Shown: piece after piece, positions 23,412-32,791 of the stretch
How the letters are laid out: the number at the start of each line of letters is the position of its first letter
Position numbering within the stretch: position 1 is the stretch's first letter
Assembly: GCA_902765585.1 (NCBI GenBank)
Contig: CACXAG010000020.1
Span: 1 to 37,762 of the forward strand
DNA length: 37,762 bases
Origin: an uncultured Prevotellaceae bacterium
GTDB taxonomy: Bacteria > Bacteroidota > Bacteroidia > Bacteroidales > Bacteroidaceae
Direction: 5' to 3'
Program-made: the position numbers and the translations under genes
The notes under the pieces: generated by a model
Told to the model about the DNA's origin: nothing
The model's database searches: none
Seen by the model: only the letters and a program-made list of their open reading frames with translations

Positions 23412-24857
23412 ATGACATTACTAATGGTTTTGCAACTCATCATAGTGCTTGGTGCACTTTGGGTTGGCTCGCGTTATGGCAGTCTGGCGTTGGGTGCCAT
23501 CTCAGGCATCGGTCTGGCGTTGCTGGTGTTCGGTTTCGGTTTAAAGCCCGGCTCTCCTCCTACCGACGTTATTTACATCATCATTGCCGCCGTGACGTGT
23601 GCAGGTATCATGCAGGCATCAGGCGGTATGGACTGGTTGATTCAGATTGCCGAAAGGCTGCTTCGAAAGCATCCTGACCGCATCACGTTCCTGGCTCCGC
23701 TATGTACGTTCTTCCTGACCGTACTTGTTGGTACGGGACACGTCGTATATACCTTAATGCCAATTATTTGCGACATTGCACTCAAGAAGGGAATCAGACC
23801 CGAACGCCCCTGCGGTGTTGCCTCTATTGCCTCGCAGGTTGGTATCACCTGTTCGCCCATCGCTGCAGCTGTGGTGGCCTTCGTGACCATCTCAAATGCC
23901 AACCACTTCGACATCACCATTCCCCGTGTACTGATGATCAGTATTCCGGCTTGTCTGTGCGGACTGATGGCTGCCGCTGCCGCTTCCTACCACCGCGGAC
24001 TGGACTTGGACAAGGATCCCCTCTTCCAGAAGAAGATTGCTGACCCTGAAATGAAAAAGTACATCTATGGTTCTTCAGCCACTACGCTGGACAAGGAGAT
24101 TCCGCAGTCGGCCAAGAATGCCGTATTCATCTTCCTCGGCGCTCTGGCCATCATCGTTCTCTTCGCTGCCATACCCGACTTGCTGCCTGAATACAGCACC
24201 GTGAAAGCCATTAAGGGTGCCGAGAGTCTGACGCTGGCAAGCGGAGAAACCATTTCTCCCGCAGCGCTGGCCAAGGCAGGCGTCGTGATTGGAGGCTACA
24301 CAGAGAATGCCATGGTAGACCTGAAGATGAACCTGGTCATTCAGATTGTGATGATTTCCGCCGCTGCATTGATGATTATTTTCTGCAAAGCATCGCCCAA
24401 GAAGGCTGTAGCAGGTCCTGTCTGGCAGTCTGGTATGGTCGCTGTTGTTGCTATCTACGGTATCGCATGGCTGGCTGACACCTATTTCTCGAACTATATG
24501 AGCGAGATGCAGGATATGCTGACTGACATCGTCAAGCAGTATCCTTGGAGCATCGCATTGGTCTTCTTCCTCGTCTCCGTGCTCATCAACTCACAGGGAG
24601 CCGTGGTCGTTGCCATGCTGCCGCTGGCCTACTCGTTAGGCATTGCCGGTCCCGTGCTGCTGGGTGTGCTGCCGTCGGTCTACGGTTACTTCTTCATCCC
24701 GAACTATCCTTCGGATATTGCCACGGTGAACTTCGACCGTTCAGGAACCACGGTTATCGGTAAGTATCTGCTGAACCACTCGTTCATGATGCCAGGACTC
24801 ATCTGCGTCTTCACCTCGACCATCGTAGCATACCTCTTATCGATGATTTTCTATTAA
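23412..24857 (+). CDS. Anaerobic C4-dicarboxylate transporter, DcuA/DcuB family
   Basis: 481 residues, about ten to twelve membrane helices. DcuA/B proteins exchange fumarate, malate or aspartate for succinate across the inner membrane, which fits succinate-producing fermentation in Bacteroidales. Family-like stretches: GIMQASGGMDWLIQIAERLL, LVGTGHVVYTLMPIICDIA, ASQVGITCSPIAAAVVAF and near the end NYPSDIATVNFDRSGTT. It stands alone with its own promoter and a strong terminator, so it is likely a single-gene unit. DcuA and DcuB cannot be told apart here. Confidence 0.92.
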   Translation: MTLLMVLQLIIVLGALWVGSRYGSLALGAISGIGLALLVFGFGLKPGSPPTDVIYIIIAAVTCAGIMQASGGMDWLIQIAERLLRKHPDRITFLAPLCTFFLTVLVGTGHVVYTLMPIICDIALKKGIRPERPCGVASIASQVGITCSPIAAAVVAFVTISNANHFDITIPRVLMISIPACLCGLMAAAAASYHRGLDLDKDPLFQKKIADPEMKKYIYGSSATTLDKEIPQSAKNAVFIFLGALAIIVLFAAIPDLLPEYSTVKAIKGAESLTLASGETISPAALAKAGVVIGGYTENAMVDLKMNLVIQIVMISAAALMIIFCKASPKKAVAGPVWQSGMVAVVAIYGIAWLADTYFSNYMSEMQDMLTDIVKQYPWSIALVFFLVSVLINSQGAVVVAMLPLAYSLGIAGPVLLGVLPSVYGYFFIPNYPSDIATVNFDRSGTTVIGKYLLNHSFMMPGLICVFTSTIVAYLLSMIFY

Positions 24858-24901
24858 TATTCGGATAATATCCGTTTTCTACGCCATAAAACGAAGAAAG
24901 T

Positions 24902-24933
24902 GGGGCGGTCGTTTGGCCGTTCCCTTTTTTTTT
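24902..24933 (+). terminator. Intrinsic terminator of the dicarboxylate transporter
   Basis: GGGGCGGTC and GGCCGTTCCC pair around GTTT (with G-U pairs), followed by nine T residues. The T-run leads straight into the next promoter. Confidence 0.85.
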
Positions 24934-24935
24934 AG

Positions 24936-24944
24936 TAATTTTGC
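24936..24944 (+). promoter_or_regulatory. Promoter -7 box of the purU-his series
   Basis: TAATTTTGC, 45 bp before the purU ATG. It is the only clear promoter for the plus-strand genes from 24990 onward; internal promoters are not excluded. Confidence 0.65.
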
Positions 24945-24989
24945 GCCCTATATTTTAATATAAACAGGTAAAAAGTAGAAAAAGACAAC

Positions 24990-25853
24990 ATGAAACCAAC
25001 TGCCATACTACTTCTGCATTGCCCCGACCAACAGGGCATCATCTCAGAAGTAACAAAGTTTATCACCGACAACAAAGGGAACATCGTCTACCTGGACCAG
25101 TATGTGGACCGGCAAGACGGCATGTTTTTTATGAGAATAGAATGGGAACTCGACGGGTTCCTGATTCCACGCGACAAACTCTACGACTACATCACCACGC
25201 TCTATGCCCAGCGCTATCAGATGAAGTTCAGTCTCTACTACAGCGACAAGCGCCCCAGAATGGCTATCTTCGTCTCGAAGATGAGCCATTGTCTGTACGA
25301 CCTGCTGGCACGCTGGAAGGCTGGGGAGTTCAACTGCGACATCCCGTGCATCATCTCTAACCACGAGGACCTGCGCTATGTTGCTGAGCAGTTCGGCATC
25401 CCCTACTATGTGTGGAGCATCAACAAGGACCACTCGAATAAGGCCGAGGTCGAGCAGGCCGAGATGGAACTGCTGAAGAAGGAGGACATCTCGTTTATCG
25501 TTCTCGCCCGCTATATGCAGATTATCTCGGACGAGATGATTGCTGCCTATCCGCACCACATCATCAACATCCACCACTCGTTCCTGCCCGCCTTCGTAGG
25601 TGCCAAGCCCTACCATCAGGCCTGGGAGCGCGGTGTGAAGATTATCGGCGCTACCAGCCATTATGTTACTGCTGAACTGGATGCCGGCCCCATCATCGAA
25701 CAGGACGTGACGCGCATCACCCACAAGGACACGCCCGAGAGTCTGGTGCTGAAAGGCAAGGACCTGGAAAAGATTGTGCTGTCGCATGCCGTCAGCAAAC
25801 ACATCCAGCGCAAGATACTCACGTTTAAGAACAAAACGATTATCTTCTCATAA
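24990..25853 (+). CDS. purU: Formyltetrahydrofolate deformylase
   Basis: PurU splits 10-formyl-tetrahydrofolate into formate and tetrahydrofolate, feeding formate to purine synthesis and balancing folate pools. 287 residues. An N-terminal ACT domain (1-85, LLLHCPDQQGIISEV) is followed by a formyltransferase fold. Catalytic Asn193, His195 and Asp231 are visible in NIHHSFLP and AELDAGPIIE. The stop overlaps the hisH start by one base. Purine and histidine synthesis share the AICAR branch, which may explain the linkage. Confidence 0.94.
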   Translation: MKPTAILLLHCPDQQGIISEVTKFITDNKGNIVYLDQYVDRQDGMFFMRIEWELDGFLIPRDKLYDYITTLYAQRYQMKFSLYYSDKRPRMAIFVSKMSHCLYDLLARWKAGEFNCDIPCIISNHEDLRYVAEQFGIPYYVWSINKDHSNKAEVEQAEMELLKKEDISFIVLARYMQIISDEMIAAYPHHIINIHHSFLPAFVGAKPYHQAWERGVKIIGATSHYVTAELDAGPIIEQDVTRITHKDTPESLVLKGKDLEKIVLSHAVSKHIQRKILTFKNKTIIFS

Positions 25854-26473
25854 TGAACGTAGCAATCGTAAAATACAACGCCGGAAACATCTATTCGGTG
25901 GTCAATGCCCTGAGGCGAATGGGCATTGAGCCCCTGCTGACGGACGATGCCGAACAGTTGATGAAGGCCGACAAGGTACTATTCCCGGGTCAGGGACATG
26001 CGGGAGAGGCCATGGACTATTTGCGCGCTCGCCGTCTGGACGAGGTCATTCGCAACCTCAAGCAACCGGTATTCGGCATCTGCGTGGGCCAGCAACTGTT
26101 GTGCAAGCACTCGGAAGAGGGCGATACGGACTGCATCGGCATCTTCGACGCTGACGTCAAGCGCTTCCAGCCGCAACGCCATGAGGACAAGGTGCCCTGC
26201 ATGGGCTGGAACAATATAGAGGTGAGTGGTGAGTGGTTAGAGGTAAGAGGTGAGCAGCCATGTCCCATTTTCAAAGGACTGGGCGACACGCCATACGTCT
26301 ACTTCGTCCATAGCTATTACGTCCCCCTCTGTGAGCATACGGCAGCTATGGCCGACTACATACTCCCCTACTCGGCCTCCATGCATAAGGACAACTTTTA
26401 CGCTTGCCAGTTCCATCCCGAGAAAAGCGGACAGGTGGGCGAAAGAATCATGAAAAATTTCTTGGAGCTATGA
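25853..26473 (+). CDS. hisH: Imidazole glycerol phosphate synthase, glutaminase subunit
   Basis: HisH releases ammonia from glutamine for HisF. 206 residues. The catalytic triad is complete: Cys77 in FGICVGQQLL, His188 and Glu190 in CQFHPEKS. Start motif VKYNAGNIYSVVNAL is typical. Between VPCMGWNNIE and CPIFKGL lies an extra segment of about a dozen residues (VSGEWLEVRGEQ) encoded exactly by five 7-bp repeat units (26221-26255); other HisH proteins as I recall them are shorter there. The frame is kept, and the insert is on a surface loop before the HSYYV motif. The stop overlaps the hisA start (ATGA). Confidence 0.95.
   Translation: MNVAIVKYNAGNIYSVVNALRRMGIEPLLTDDAEQLMKADKVLFPGQGHAGEAMDYLRARRLDEVIRNLKQPVFGICVGQQLLCKHSEEGDTDCIGIFDADVKRFQPQRHEDKVPCMGWNNIEVSGEWLEVRGEQPCPIFKGLGDTPYVYFVHSYYVPLCEHTAAMADYILPYSASMHKDNFYACQFHPEKSGQVGERIMKNFLEL
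26221..26255. repeat. GGTGAGT heptamer tract inside hisH
   Basis: Five 7-bp units in frame within hisH: GGTGAGT twice, GGTTAGA, GGTAAGA, GGTGAGC. Together they make the extra loop of HisH. Confidence 0.85.
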
Positions 26474-27198
26474 CAGAACTCATTCCCGCAATAGATATCA
26501 TCAACGGCCAATGCGTCCGACTGACCAAGGGCGACTACGACCAGAAGACCGTCTACGGCAATCCGCTACAGATGGCCCAGGAGTTTGAGTCCATCGGCTA
26601 CCAGCGCCTGCATGTCGTAGACCTCGACGGTGCCAAGTCGAAGCATATCGTCAACAGTAGCGTGCTCCGCTCTTTAGCGTCGGAGACCCACCTCACCATC
26701 GACTTTGGCGGTGGCATCAAGACCGACGAAGACATCGAGGAAGCCTTCCGTTGCGGAGCCTCTATGGTCACCATCGGCAGCATTGCCGTCACTGAGCCTG
26801 ACCGTTTCTTGCGGTGGCTCGACAAGTATGGCGCTGAACGCCTCATTCTGGGTGCCGACGTGCGCAACGGCAAGATCAGCATCAATGGTTGGAAGGAAGA
26901 CTCCACCGAGGACCTATTGCCTTTCTTGAAGAAATACATCGACGCTGGCGTCAAGAACGTGCTGTGTACGGAGATTTCCAAGGACGGCACACTGGCTGGT
27001 CCAGCCATCGACCTCTACAAACAGGTGATGGACGCCTATCCTGCGTTACATCTGATAGCGTCAGGCGGCGTGTCGTGCATGGACGACATCGTGGCGCTGG
27101 ATGCTGCCGGCATTCCTGCCGTTGTTTTCGGCAAAGCCATCTACGAAGGTAAAATAGACTTGAAGGAGTTGAAGAAGTTAGAAGGAGTTAGAAAATAG
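26470..27198 (+). CDS. hisA: ProFAR isomerase
   Basis: HisA isomerises ProFAR to PRFAR in histidine synthesis. 242 residues from ATG 26470, which overlaps the hisH stop; an in-frame ATG at 26404 would lie within hisH and adds no known domain. The two catalytic aspartates are Asp9 in [14 protein letters not shown] and Asp130 in [12 protein letters not shown]. The beta-alpha barrel phosphate sites ([20 protein letters not shown]) are present. The C-terminal Lys/Glu-rich end is encoded by short imperfect repeats (27161-27195). Confidence 0.96.
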   Translation: MTELIPAIDIINGQCVRLTKGDYDQKTVYGNPLQMAQEFESIGYQRLHVVDLDGAKSKHIVNSSVLRSLASETHLTIDFGGGIKTDEDIEEAFRCGASMVTIGSIAVTEPDRFLRWLDKYGAERLILGADVRNGKISINGWKEDSTEDLLPFLKKYIDAGVKNVLCTEISKDGTLAGPAIDLYKQVMDAYPALHLIASGGVSCMDDIVALDAAGIPAVVFGKAIYEGKIDLKELKKLEGVRK

Positions 27199-27200
27199 TT

Positions 27201-27962
27201 ATGAGTGGACTGGCAAAACGTATCATCCCCTGCCTCGACGTGAAGGACGGCGAGACCGTCAAAGGCATCAACTTCGTGAACCTGCGCTCGGCAGGCGACC
27301 CGGTGGAACTGGGAAAAGCCTACTCCGAGCAAGGTGCCGACGAGCTGTGCTTCCTGGATATCACCGCAAGTTTCGAGGGTCGCAAGACCTTCACGGAGAT
27401 GGTGACGCGAGTGGCAGAAACCATCAATATTCCCTTCACAGTTGGTGGCGGCATCAACGAACTGAAGGATGTCGAGCGGCTGCTCTATGCCGGAGCCGAC
27501 AAGGTGAGCGTCAACAGCGCTGCCATCCGACGTCCGGAACTCATCAACGAGATTACCACCCGCTTTGGTTCGCAAGTATGTGTTGTAGCTATCGATGCCC
27601 GACTGGATGCCGACGGCTGGCATTGCTACCTGAAGGGCGGTCGTGAGCGCACGGAGCGCGGTCTCTTTGAATGGGCCCGTGAGGCCCAGGAGCGCGGAGC
27701 TGGCGAGATACTCTTTACGAGCATGAACCACGACGGCACCAAGAATGGCTATGCCAACGAAGCCCTTCGCGAACTGAGCGATACGCTCAGCATCCCAATC
27801 ATCGCCAGTGGCGGTGCGGGCTGCAAGGAGCACTTCCGCGACGTCTTCACCGAAGGACATGCCGATGCTGCGCTGGCAGCGTCAGTATTCCACTTTGGCG
27901 AAATTCCCGTGCCGGAACTGAAACAATACTTACACCACAAAGGCATCAATGTGAGGCTGTAA
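27201..27962 (+). CDS. hisF: Imidazole glycerol phosphate synthase, cyclase subunit
   Basis: HisF joins ammonia from HisH with PRFAR to give imidazole glycerol phosphate and AICAR. 253 residues, normal length. Catalytic Asp13 lies in [18 protein letters not shown]; the second Asp is in VVAIDARLD. Barrel loops TVGGGIN, VSVNSAA and ASGGAG are in place. It starts 2 bp after hisA, so the HisH-HisF complex partners are made from one message. Confidence 0.97.
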   Translation: MSGLAKRIIPCLDVKDGETVKGINFVNLRSAGDPVELGKAYSEQGADELCFLDITASFEGRKTFTEMVTRVAETINIPFTVGGGINELKDVERLLYAGADKVSVNSAAIRRPELINEITTRFGSQVCVVAIDARLDADGWHCYLKGGRERTERGLFEWAREAQERGAGEILFTSMNHDGTKNGYANEALRELSDTLSIPIIASGGAGCKEHFRDVFTEGHADAALAASVFHFGEIPVPELKQYLHHKGINVRL

Positions 27963-28017
27963 ATTGTCAAATAGTCAAATAAGAAATAGTCAAATAGTAA
28001 ATTGTCAAATAGTCAAA
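27961..28017. repeat. GTCAAATA short-repeat tract between hisF and hisIE
   Basis: Seven or eight units of 7-8 bp (AATAGTCA/AATTGTCA variants) fill the whole gap from the hisF stop to the hisIE ATG, leaving no Shine-Dalgarno site. The same family recurs at 28714-28743. Confidence 0.8.
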
Positions 28018-28673
28018 TGATAGATTTTGAAAAGATGGGCGGCTTGGTGCCCGCCATCATACAGGACGCTACCACGCGCAAGGTGCTGATGCTGGGTTTC
28101 ATGAACGAAGAGGCCTACCAAAAGACCTTAGAGACCAAGCATGTGACATTCTGGAGCCGTACGCGCCAGACGCTGTGGACCAAAGGCGAGACTTCAGGAC
28201 ACTTCCTGAACCTCGTCGACATGAAGATAGACTGTGACAACGACACCTTGCTTGTACAGGTCCATCCCGTCGGTCCAACTTGCCATACCGGTACGGACAC
28301 CTGCTGGGGCGAAGAGAATTCCCCTCTGCAGAAAGAATCCCCTCTTGCCTTCCTCTCCGAGCTGCAGGACTTCATCGACAAGCGCAAGCAGGAGATGCCC
28401 GAGGGTTCGTACACCACGAAACTGTTTAAGGACGGCGTCAACAAGATAGCCCAGAAGGTAGGCGAAGAAGCCTTGGAGACTGTCATCGAAGCCACCAACG
28501 GCACGGACGACCATCTGGTCTACGAGGCCAGCGACTTGCTGTACCACCTCATCGTACTGCTGACCGAAAAGGGTCTGCGCATCGAGGATGTTGCCGAAGA
28601 ACTGCACCGCCGCCACGACCCCGAATGGGACAAGCAGCGCCGCGAGGCCAAGGCCGCAGGCACTATGAAGTGA
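28017..28673 (+). CDS. hisIE: Bifunctional PRA-CH cyclohydrolase and PRA-PH pyrophosphatase
   Basis: 218 residues, a fusion of HisI (cyclohydrolase, about 1-110) and HisE (pyrophosphohydrolase, about 120-210), steps two and three of histidine synthesis. HisI motifs: MLGFMNEEAYQKTL, WSRTRQTLWTKGE, SGH, CDNDTLL and the zinc-ligand stretch CHTGTDTCW. HisE: KIAQKVGEEALETVIEA and ASDLLYHLIVLL. ATG 28017 is preferred; an in-frame TTG at 28002 lies within the repeat tract. The stop codon lies in another repeat tract. With hisH, A and F it makes the late his block; hisG, D, C and B must be elsewhere. Confidence 0.96.
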   Translation: MIDFEKMGGLVPAIIQDATTRKVLMLGFMNEEAYQKTLETKHVTFWSRTRQTLWTKGETSGHFLNLVDMKIDCDNDTLLVQVHPVGPTCHTGTDTCWGEENSPLQKESPLAFLSELQDFIDKRKQEMPEGSYTTKLFKDGVNKIAQKVGEEALETVIEATNGTDDHLVYEASDLLYHLIVLLTEKGLRIEDVAEELHRRHDPEWDKQRREAKAAGTMK

Positions 28674-28743
28674 AAAGGGAAAAGTGAAAAGGGAAGAATT
28701 TGCTTCCGCAGTAATTGTCAAATAGTAAATTGTCAAATAGTAA
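28668..28743. repeat. Two repeat tracts between hisIE and the ftsE-like gene
   Basis: A 14-mer, AAGTGAAAAGGGAA, is repeated head to tail (28668-28681, 28682-28695) and covers the hisIE stop. A 15-mer, ATTGTCAAATAGTAA, is repeated at 28714-28728 and 28729-28743. The next start codon is 10 bp later, again without a clear ribosome site. Confidence 0.85.
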
Positions 28744-28752
28744 ATTACCAAG

Positions 28753-29511
28753 ATGTTAATAGACTATCAGAAAGCAAACATCTACCAGAAGGACGGCATC
28801 CTCGTGCTCAAGGAGGTTGACTTCCATGTGGACGAAGGAGAGTTTATCTATATCACTGGCCGTGTAGGCGCAGGCAAGAGTACGCTGATGAAGACACTCT
28901 ATTTAGAACTACCCGTCGACGAAGCCCTCAAGGCACAAGTGCTGGACTATGACCTGCGGGAGATGAGGAAAAAGGACATCCCCGCCCTGCGCAGGCAGAT
29001 GGGCATTATCTTCCAGGACTTCCAGCTGCTGAGCGACCGCTCGGTGAGAAACAACCTGCGCTTCGTGCTGAAGGCTACAGGATGGAAAGAGAAGTCGGAG
29101 ATAGAGGAGCGCATCGACGAGGCATTGGACAACGTCGGCATGAAGGACATGGACGACCGTTTCCCTCACGAGTTGTCGGGTGGAGAACAGCAGCGCGTAG
29201 CCATTGCCCGAGCCATCTTGAACACCCCCAAGGTCATCATTGCCGACGAGCCCACGGGAAGTCTCGATGCCGCCACCGCACGGGAAATTGTCCAACTGCT
29301 ACGTCAAATTACCCAGATGGGGACGGCTGTGGTCATGACGACCCACAACACCTCCCTGCTGAAGGAGTTTCCCGGCATTGTCTATCGCTGTGTGAACCAG
29401 AAACTGGAGGACATCACCAACAATTTCAACCAGATGGCACTTTATGACGAGGAATCCAGTTCGGAGCCCAAGGGTGTTGACTATTCGGCACGCGAAGACC
29501 TCTCCATATAG
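28753..29511 (+). CDS. FtsE-like ABC transporter ATP-binding protein
   Basis: 252 residues. Walker [10 protein letters not shown] (36-44), Q-loop IIFQDFQLL, signature [15 protein letters not shown] (141-155), Walker [11 protein letters not shown] and H-loop TTHN. The Q-loop region and short N-terminus fit FtsE, which with FtsX controls cell-wall hydrolases at the septum; the extra 25-residue acidic tail ([13 protein letters not shown]) is not in classic FtsE. No ftsX lies next to it, so a LolD/MacB-type role is not excluded. It sits between his and lysine genes, with which it has no clear functional link. Confidence 0.85.
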   Translation: MLIDYQKANIYQKDGILVLKEVDFHVDEGEFIYITGRVGAGKSTLMKTLYLELPVDEALKAQVLDYDLREMRKKDIPALRRQMGIIFQDFQLLSDRSVRNNLRFVLKATGWKEKSEIEERIDEALDNVGMKDMDDRFPHELSGGEQQRVAIARAILNTPKVIIADEPTGSLDAATAREIVQLLRQITQMGTAVVMTTHNTSLLKEFPGIVYRCVNQKLEDITNNFNQMALYDEESSSEPKGVDYSAREDLSI

Positions 29512-29543
29512 ATCAAAGATGAAATAATAAAAAATAAATTGGT

Positions 29544-30860
29544 ATGAAAGTAATGAAATTTGGCGGTACGTCGGTAGGAACTCCGACCCGCATGAAGGAA
29601 GTAACCAAGTTAGTAACCAAGTCCGGCCAGCCCGTATTTGTCGTACTGTCGGCTATGTCGGGCACCACCAACTCGCTCGTTGAGATTTCCAACTACCTCT
29701 ACAAGAAGAACCCCGAGGGTGCCAACGAGGTCATCAACCAGTTGGAGCGCAAGTATCTCAAGCACATCGACGAGCTCTACTCGACGGAGGAAGTCAAGGC
29801 ACAGACACGCGAATTCCTGACAGCCGAGATGAACTACCTGCGCTCGTTCACCAAGGAACTGTTCACCAGCTTCGAAGAGAAGAGCATCGTGGCCCAGGGA
29901 GAGCTGATTTCTACCAATATGGTGGTCAACTACATGAACGAGCAAGGCATCAAGGCCGTGCTGCTGAATGCCCTCGACTTTATGCGTACGGACAAGAACT
30001 CCGAGCCCGACCCCACTTATATCAAAGAGAAGCTGACAGCCATCATGGAGAAAAACGAAGGTTATCAGGTCTACATCACGCAGGGCTTCATCTGCCGCAA
30101 CGCCTACGGTGAGGTCGACAACCTGCAGCGCGGTGGTTCTGACTATACGGCCTCGCTGATTGGTGCTGCCCTGAATGCCGAGGAGATTCAGATATGGACT
30201 GACATCGACGGCATGCACAACAACGACCCGCGTGTGGTCGACAAGACGGCTCCCGTCCACCAGCTGCACTTCGAGGAGGCTGCCGAGCTGGCCTACTTCG
30301 GTGCCAAGATTCTGCACCCGACGTGCGTACAGCCCGCCAAGTATGCCGGCATTCCCGTTCGTCTGCTGAACACGATGGAGCCTGATGCCGAGGGCACTAC
30401 CATCTCCAACCAGACCGAATACGGCAAGATTAAGGCCGTTGCCGCCAAGGACAACATCATTGCTATCAAGATTAAGTCGAGCCGCATGCTGCTGGCTACC
30501 GGTTTCTTGCGCAAGGTATTCGAGATTTTCGAGAGCTACCAGACGCCTATCGACATGGTATGTACCTCGGAGGTTGGCGTGTCGATGTCTATCGACAACT
30601 CCGCTCACTTGGGCGAAATCGTTGACGAGCTGAAGAAGTACGGTACTGTCACGGTCGACACGGGCATGTGCATCATCTGCGTCGTGGGCGACCTCGACTG
30701 GTCGAACATCGGCTTTGAGACGCAGGTGATGGATGCCCTCAAGAACATCCCCGTGCGCATGATCAGCTATGGCGGCTCCAACTACAACATCTCCTTCCTC
30801 ATCCGCGAAGAGGACAAGAAGCGCGCCCTGCAGAGCCTGAGCGACATGTTGTTCAACTAA
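29544..30860 (+). CDS. lysC: Aspartate kinase, monofunctional
   Basis: Phosphorylates aspartate, the first step to lysine, threonine, methionine and diaminopimelate. 438 residues: kinase domain (KFGGTSVGTP at 5-14, RGGSDYTASLIGAAL, WTDIDGM) followed by two ACT domains (from about 310: IIAIKIKSSRML, then ICVVGDLDW). Not fused to homoserine dehydrogenase. It is followed 15 bp later by lysA, which completes the lysine branch, and precedes it by function and position. The symbol lysC is chosen for the pairing with lysA; feedback specificity cannot be seen. Confidence 0.94.
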   Translation: MKVMKFGGTSVGTPTRMKEVTKLVTKSGQPVFVVLSAMSGTTNSLVEISNYLYKKNPEGANEVINQLERKYLKHIDELYSTEEVKAQTREFLTAEMNYLRSFTKELFTSFEEKSIVAQGELISTNMVVNYMNEQGIKAVLLNALDFMRTDKNSEPDPTYIKEKLTAIMEKNEGYQVYITQGFICRNAYGEVDNLQRGGSDYTASLIGAALNAEEIQIWTDIDGMHNNDPRVVDKTAPVHQLHFEEAAELAYFGAKILHPTCVQPAKYAGIPVRLLNTMEPDAEGTTISNQTEYGKIKAVAAKDNIIAIKIKSSRMLLATGFLRKVFEIFESYQTPIDMVCTSEVGVSMSIDNSAHLGEIVDELKKYGTVTVDTGMCIICVVGDLDWSNIGFETQVMDALKNIPVRMISYGGSNYNISFLIREEDKKRALQSLSDMLFN

Positions 30861-30875
30861 GATTGCTACCACACA

Positions 30876-32036
30876 ATGACTAAAGGACATTTTCCAATAG
30901 ACAAGCTGCAACGGATCCGTACGCCGTTCTACTACTACGATGCGGAGCTGTTGCGCCAGACGCTCCGCACCATCAATGCCGAGGCCGGCAAGCACGAGGG
31001 CTTCTGCGTCCACTATGCCGTCAAGGCCAATGCCAACCCTCAGGTGCTGCGCATCATTCGTGAGGCAGGCCTGGGTGTCGACTGCGTCAGCGGAGGCGAG
31101 ATAGAGGTCTCGCTCAAGGCTGGCTTCCCCGCCTCCAAGATAGTCTTCGCCGGCGTCGGCAAGAGCGACTGGGAGATTAACCTCGGACTGGACAACGACA
31201 TCTTCTGCTTCAACGTAGAGAGCATTCCGGAACTGGAGGTCATCAACTCTCTGGCGCAAGCCAAAGAAAAAGTGGCCCGTGTGGCCTTCCGACTGAATCC
31301 CAATGTCGGCGCTCACACCCATGCCAATATCACCACGGGACTGGCTGAGAACAAGTTCGGCATCGACATGCGCGACATGCTCAAGGTCATCGAGGAGGCA
31401 TCGGCCATGCAGAACGTCAAGGTCGTCGGCCTCCACTTCCACATCGGCAGCCAGATACTCGACATGAGCGACTTCGAAGCCCTCTGCAACCGCGTCAACG
31501 AGTTGCAGCAGGAACTGGAACGCCACCAGATTACCGTCGAGCACATCAACGTGGGCGGTGGACTGGGCATTGACTACCAGCATCCCAACCGCGTGCCTAT
31601 ACCCGATTTCAAGGCCTACTTCGACACTTACGCCAAGAAACTCAGGCTGCGCCCTGGCCAGACGTTGCACTTCGAACTGGGCCGTGCCGTGGTGGCGCAA
31701 TGCGGAACGCTCTTCACGCGTACCTTATATATAAAAGAAGGCAGCGTCAAGCGCTTCTGCATCGTGGATGCAGGTTTTACCGACCTCATCCGTCCCGCCC
31801 TCTATCAGGCATACCACAAGATAGAGAACATCACCAGCGACGAACCTGCTGCGACCTACGACGTCGTGGGCCCCATCTGTGAGTCGACGGATGTCTTTGC
31901 CAAACAAATCGACCTCAACCGCGCCCGTCGTGGCGACCTGCTGGCCATCCGTTCTGCCGGAGCCTACGGAGAAATCATGGCGTCGCAGTACAACTGTCGC
32001 CAGCTGCCCAAGGGTTACCTGAGCGATGAGGTTTAG
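30876..32036 (+). CDS. lysA: Diaminopimelate decarboxylase
   Basis: Decarboxylates meso-diaminopimelate to lysine. 386 residues, pyridoxal-phosphate barrel. The PLP lysine is Lys50 in HYAVKANANP; other motifs are VDCVSGGEI, LHFHIGSQI, NVGGGLGIDY, ELGRAVVAQCG and GPICESTDVFA (the Cys contributed across the dimer). It lies 15 bp after the aspartokinase and 15 bp before the GT2 gene. Confidence 0.96.
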   Translation: MTKGHFPIDKLQRIRTPFYYYDAELLRQTLRTINAEAGKHEGFCVHYAVKANANPQVLRIIREAGLGVDCVSGGEIEVSLKAGFPASKIVFAGVGKSDWEINLGLDNDIFCFNVESIPELEVINSLAQAKEKVARVAFRLNPNVGAHTHANITTGLAENKFGIDMRDMLKVIEEASAMQNVKVVGLHFHIGSQILDMSDFEALCNRVNELQQELERHQITVEHINVGGGLGIDYQHPNRVPIPDFKAYFDTYAKKLRLRPGQTLHFELGRAVVAQCGTLFTRTLYIKEGSVKRFCIVDAGFTDLIRPALYQAYHKIENITSDEPAATYDVVGPICESTDVFAKQIDLNRARRGDLLAIRSAGAYGEIMASQYNCRQLPKGYLSDEV

Positions 32037-32051
32037 AACAAACTTTAGACC

Positions 32052-32678
32052 ATGACAAAAGAAACACAGCACCCGTCCCTATCGATAGTAATGGCTATTC
32101 ACGACCAAGCCCAGGCTTTGGAAGAGAACCTGCCCACCTTCCTCACGCTGCCTTACGAGGGCAATTTCGAGGTCATCGTCGTGGACGATATGTCTATAGA
32201 CGACACCCCCGACGTGTTGAAGCGCATGAAGGCGCAATATCCCAATCTCTACACCACATTCCTGCCCAAGTCGGTGATTATCAACCCAAGCAGGCTCAGG
32301 CTGGCATTGAGTGTCGGCGTCAAGGCGGCCCATTACAACTATGTGGTATTGGCCAACATCAACCTGCCGCCCATCAACACGGAATGGCTGGAGGGACTGG
32401 CTGACGGCGAGGCTTCGCTGGTCTATAGCAACAGAAAGGGCGACGGTGTGTCACATGTCATAGCCACTCAGCTGGAAGACCTCATGCCGACCGTCCGCAA
32501 GGCGGAGCGACGCTCCAGCCGTGGACATCGGGGCAAGTGGTTCAAGCAGCGCCGAGGGCTTTACGATGCGCTCTGCGTGCGTCGGGAGCGAATGTATGAT
32601 GCCATCAACTTATTTGACCTGACCATTCGCGGAAGCAAACTGCTGAGGTTGCGGCTGCGCGTATGGCTGGGAATGTAA
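32052..32678 (+). CDS. Short family 2 glycosyltransferase
   Basis: 208 residues. The GT-A start (LSIVMAIHDQAQALEENLPTFL) and nucleotide site (FEVIVVDDMSIDDTPDVL) are clear, and ANINLPPIN may fill the place of the DxD motif but lacks the second Asp. The C-terminal 60 residues are strongly basic (AERRSSRGHRGKWFKQRR) with a weak membrane-binding end. It is shorter than most GT2 enzymes. It probably works in surface polysaccharide assembly with the next gene, though DxD loss makes activity uncertain. Confidence 0.8.
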   Translation: MTKETQHPSLSIVMAIHDQAQALEENLPTFLTLPYEGNFEVIVVDDMSIDDTPDVLKRMKAQYPNLYTTFLPKSVIINPSRLRLALSVGVKAAHYNYVVLANINLPPINTEWLEGLADGEASLVYSNRKGDGVSHVIATQLEDLMPTVRKAERRSSRGHRGKWFKQRRGLYDALCVRRERMYDAINLFDLTIRGSKLLRLRLRVWLGM

Positions 32679-32787
32679 GTAGATGAAAGATGAAGACCTC
32701 GATTAAGCGAGACCAGAGCTAAGCTTGCTTAAGCTATGGCGAGCGTGAGAGGACTCGATACGAAGTATCAAAGATGAAAGACGAAAG
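32679..32787. other. Gap with small inverted repeats between the two glycosyltransferase genes
   Basis: No gene. It holds a GATGAAA-type repeat start near 32683, a palindrome-like cluster around AAGCTTGCTTAAGCT (32721-32735) and GATACGAAGTATC (32757-32769), then AAGATGA units at 32771. Confidence 0.5.
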
Positions 32788-32791
32788 ATGA
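32771..32791. repeat. AAGATGA heptamer tract carrying a start codon
   Basis: Three 7-bp units (AAGATGA, AAGACGA, AAGATGA) are the reverse complement of the TTTCATC family. The ATG of the next gene (32788-32790) lies within the last unit. Confidence 0.8.

Noticed and set aside
29610..31700. Minus-strand open frame of 696 codons across aspartokinase and lysA
   Set aside because: It spans two certain genes and has the Val/His/Asp-rich mix of an antisense shadow.
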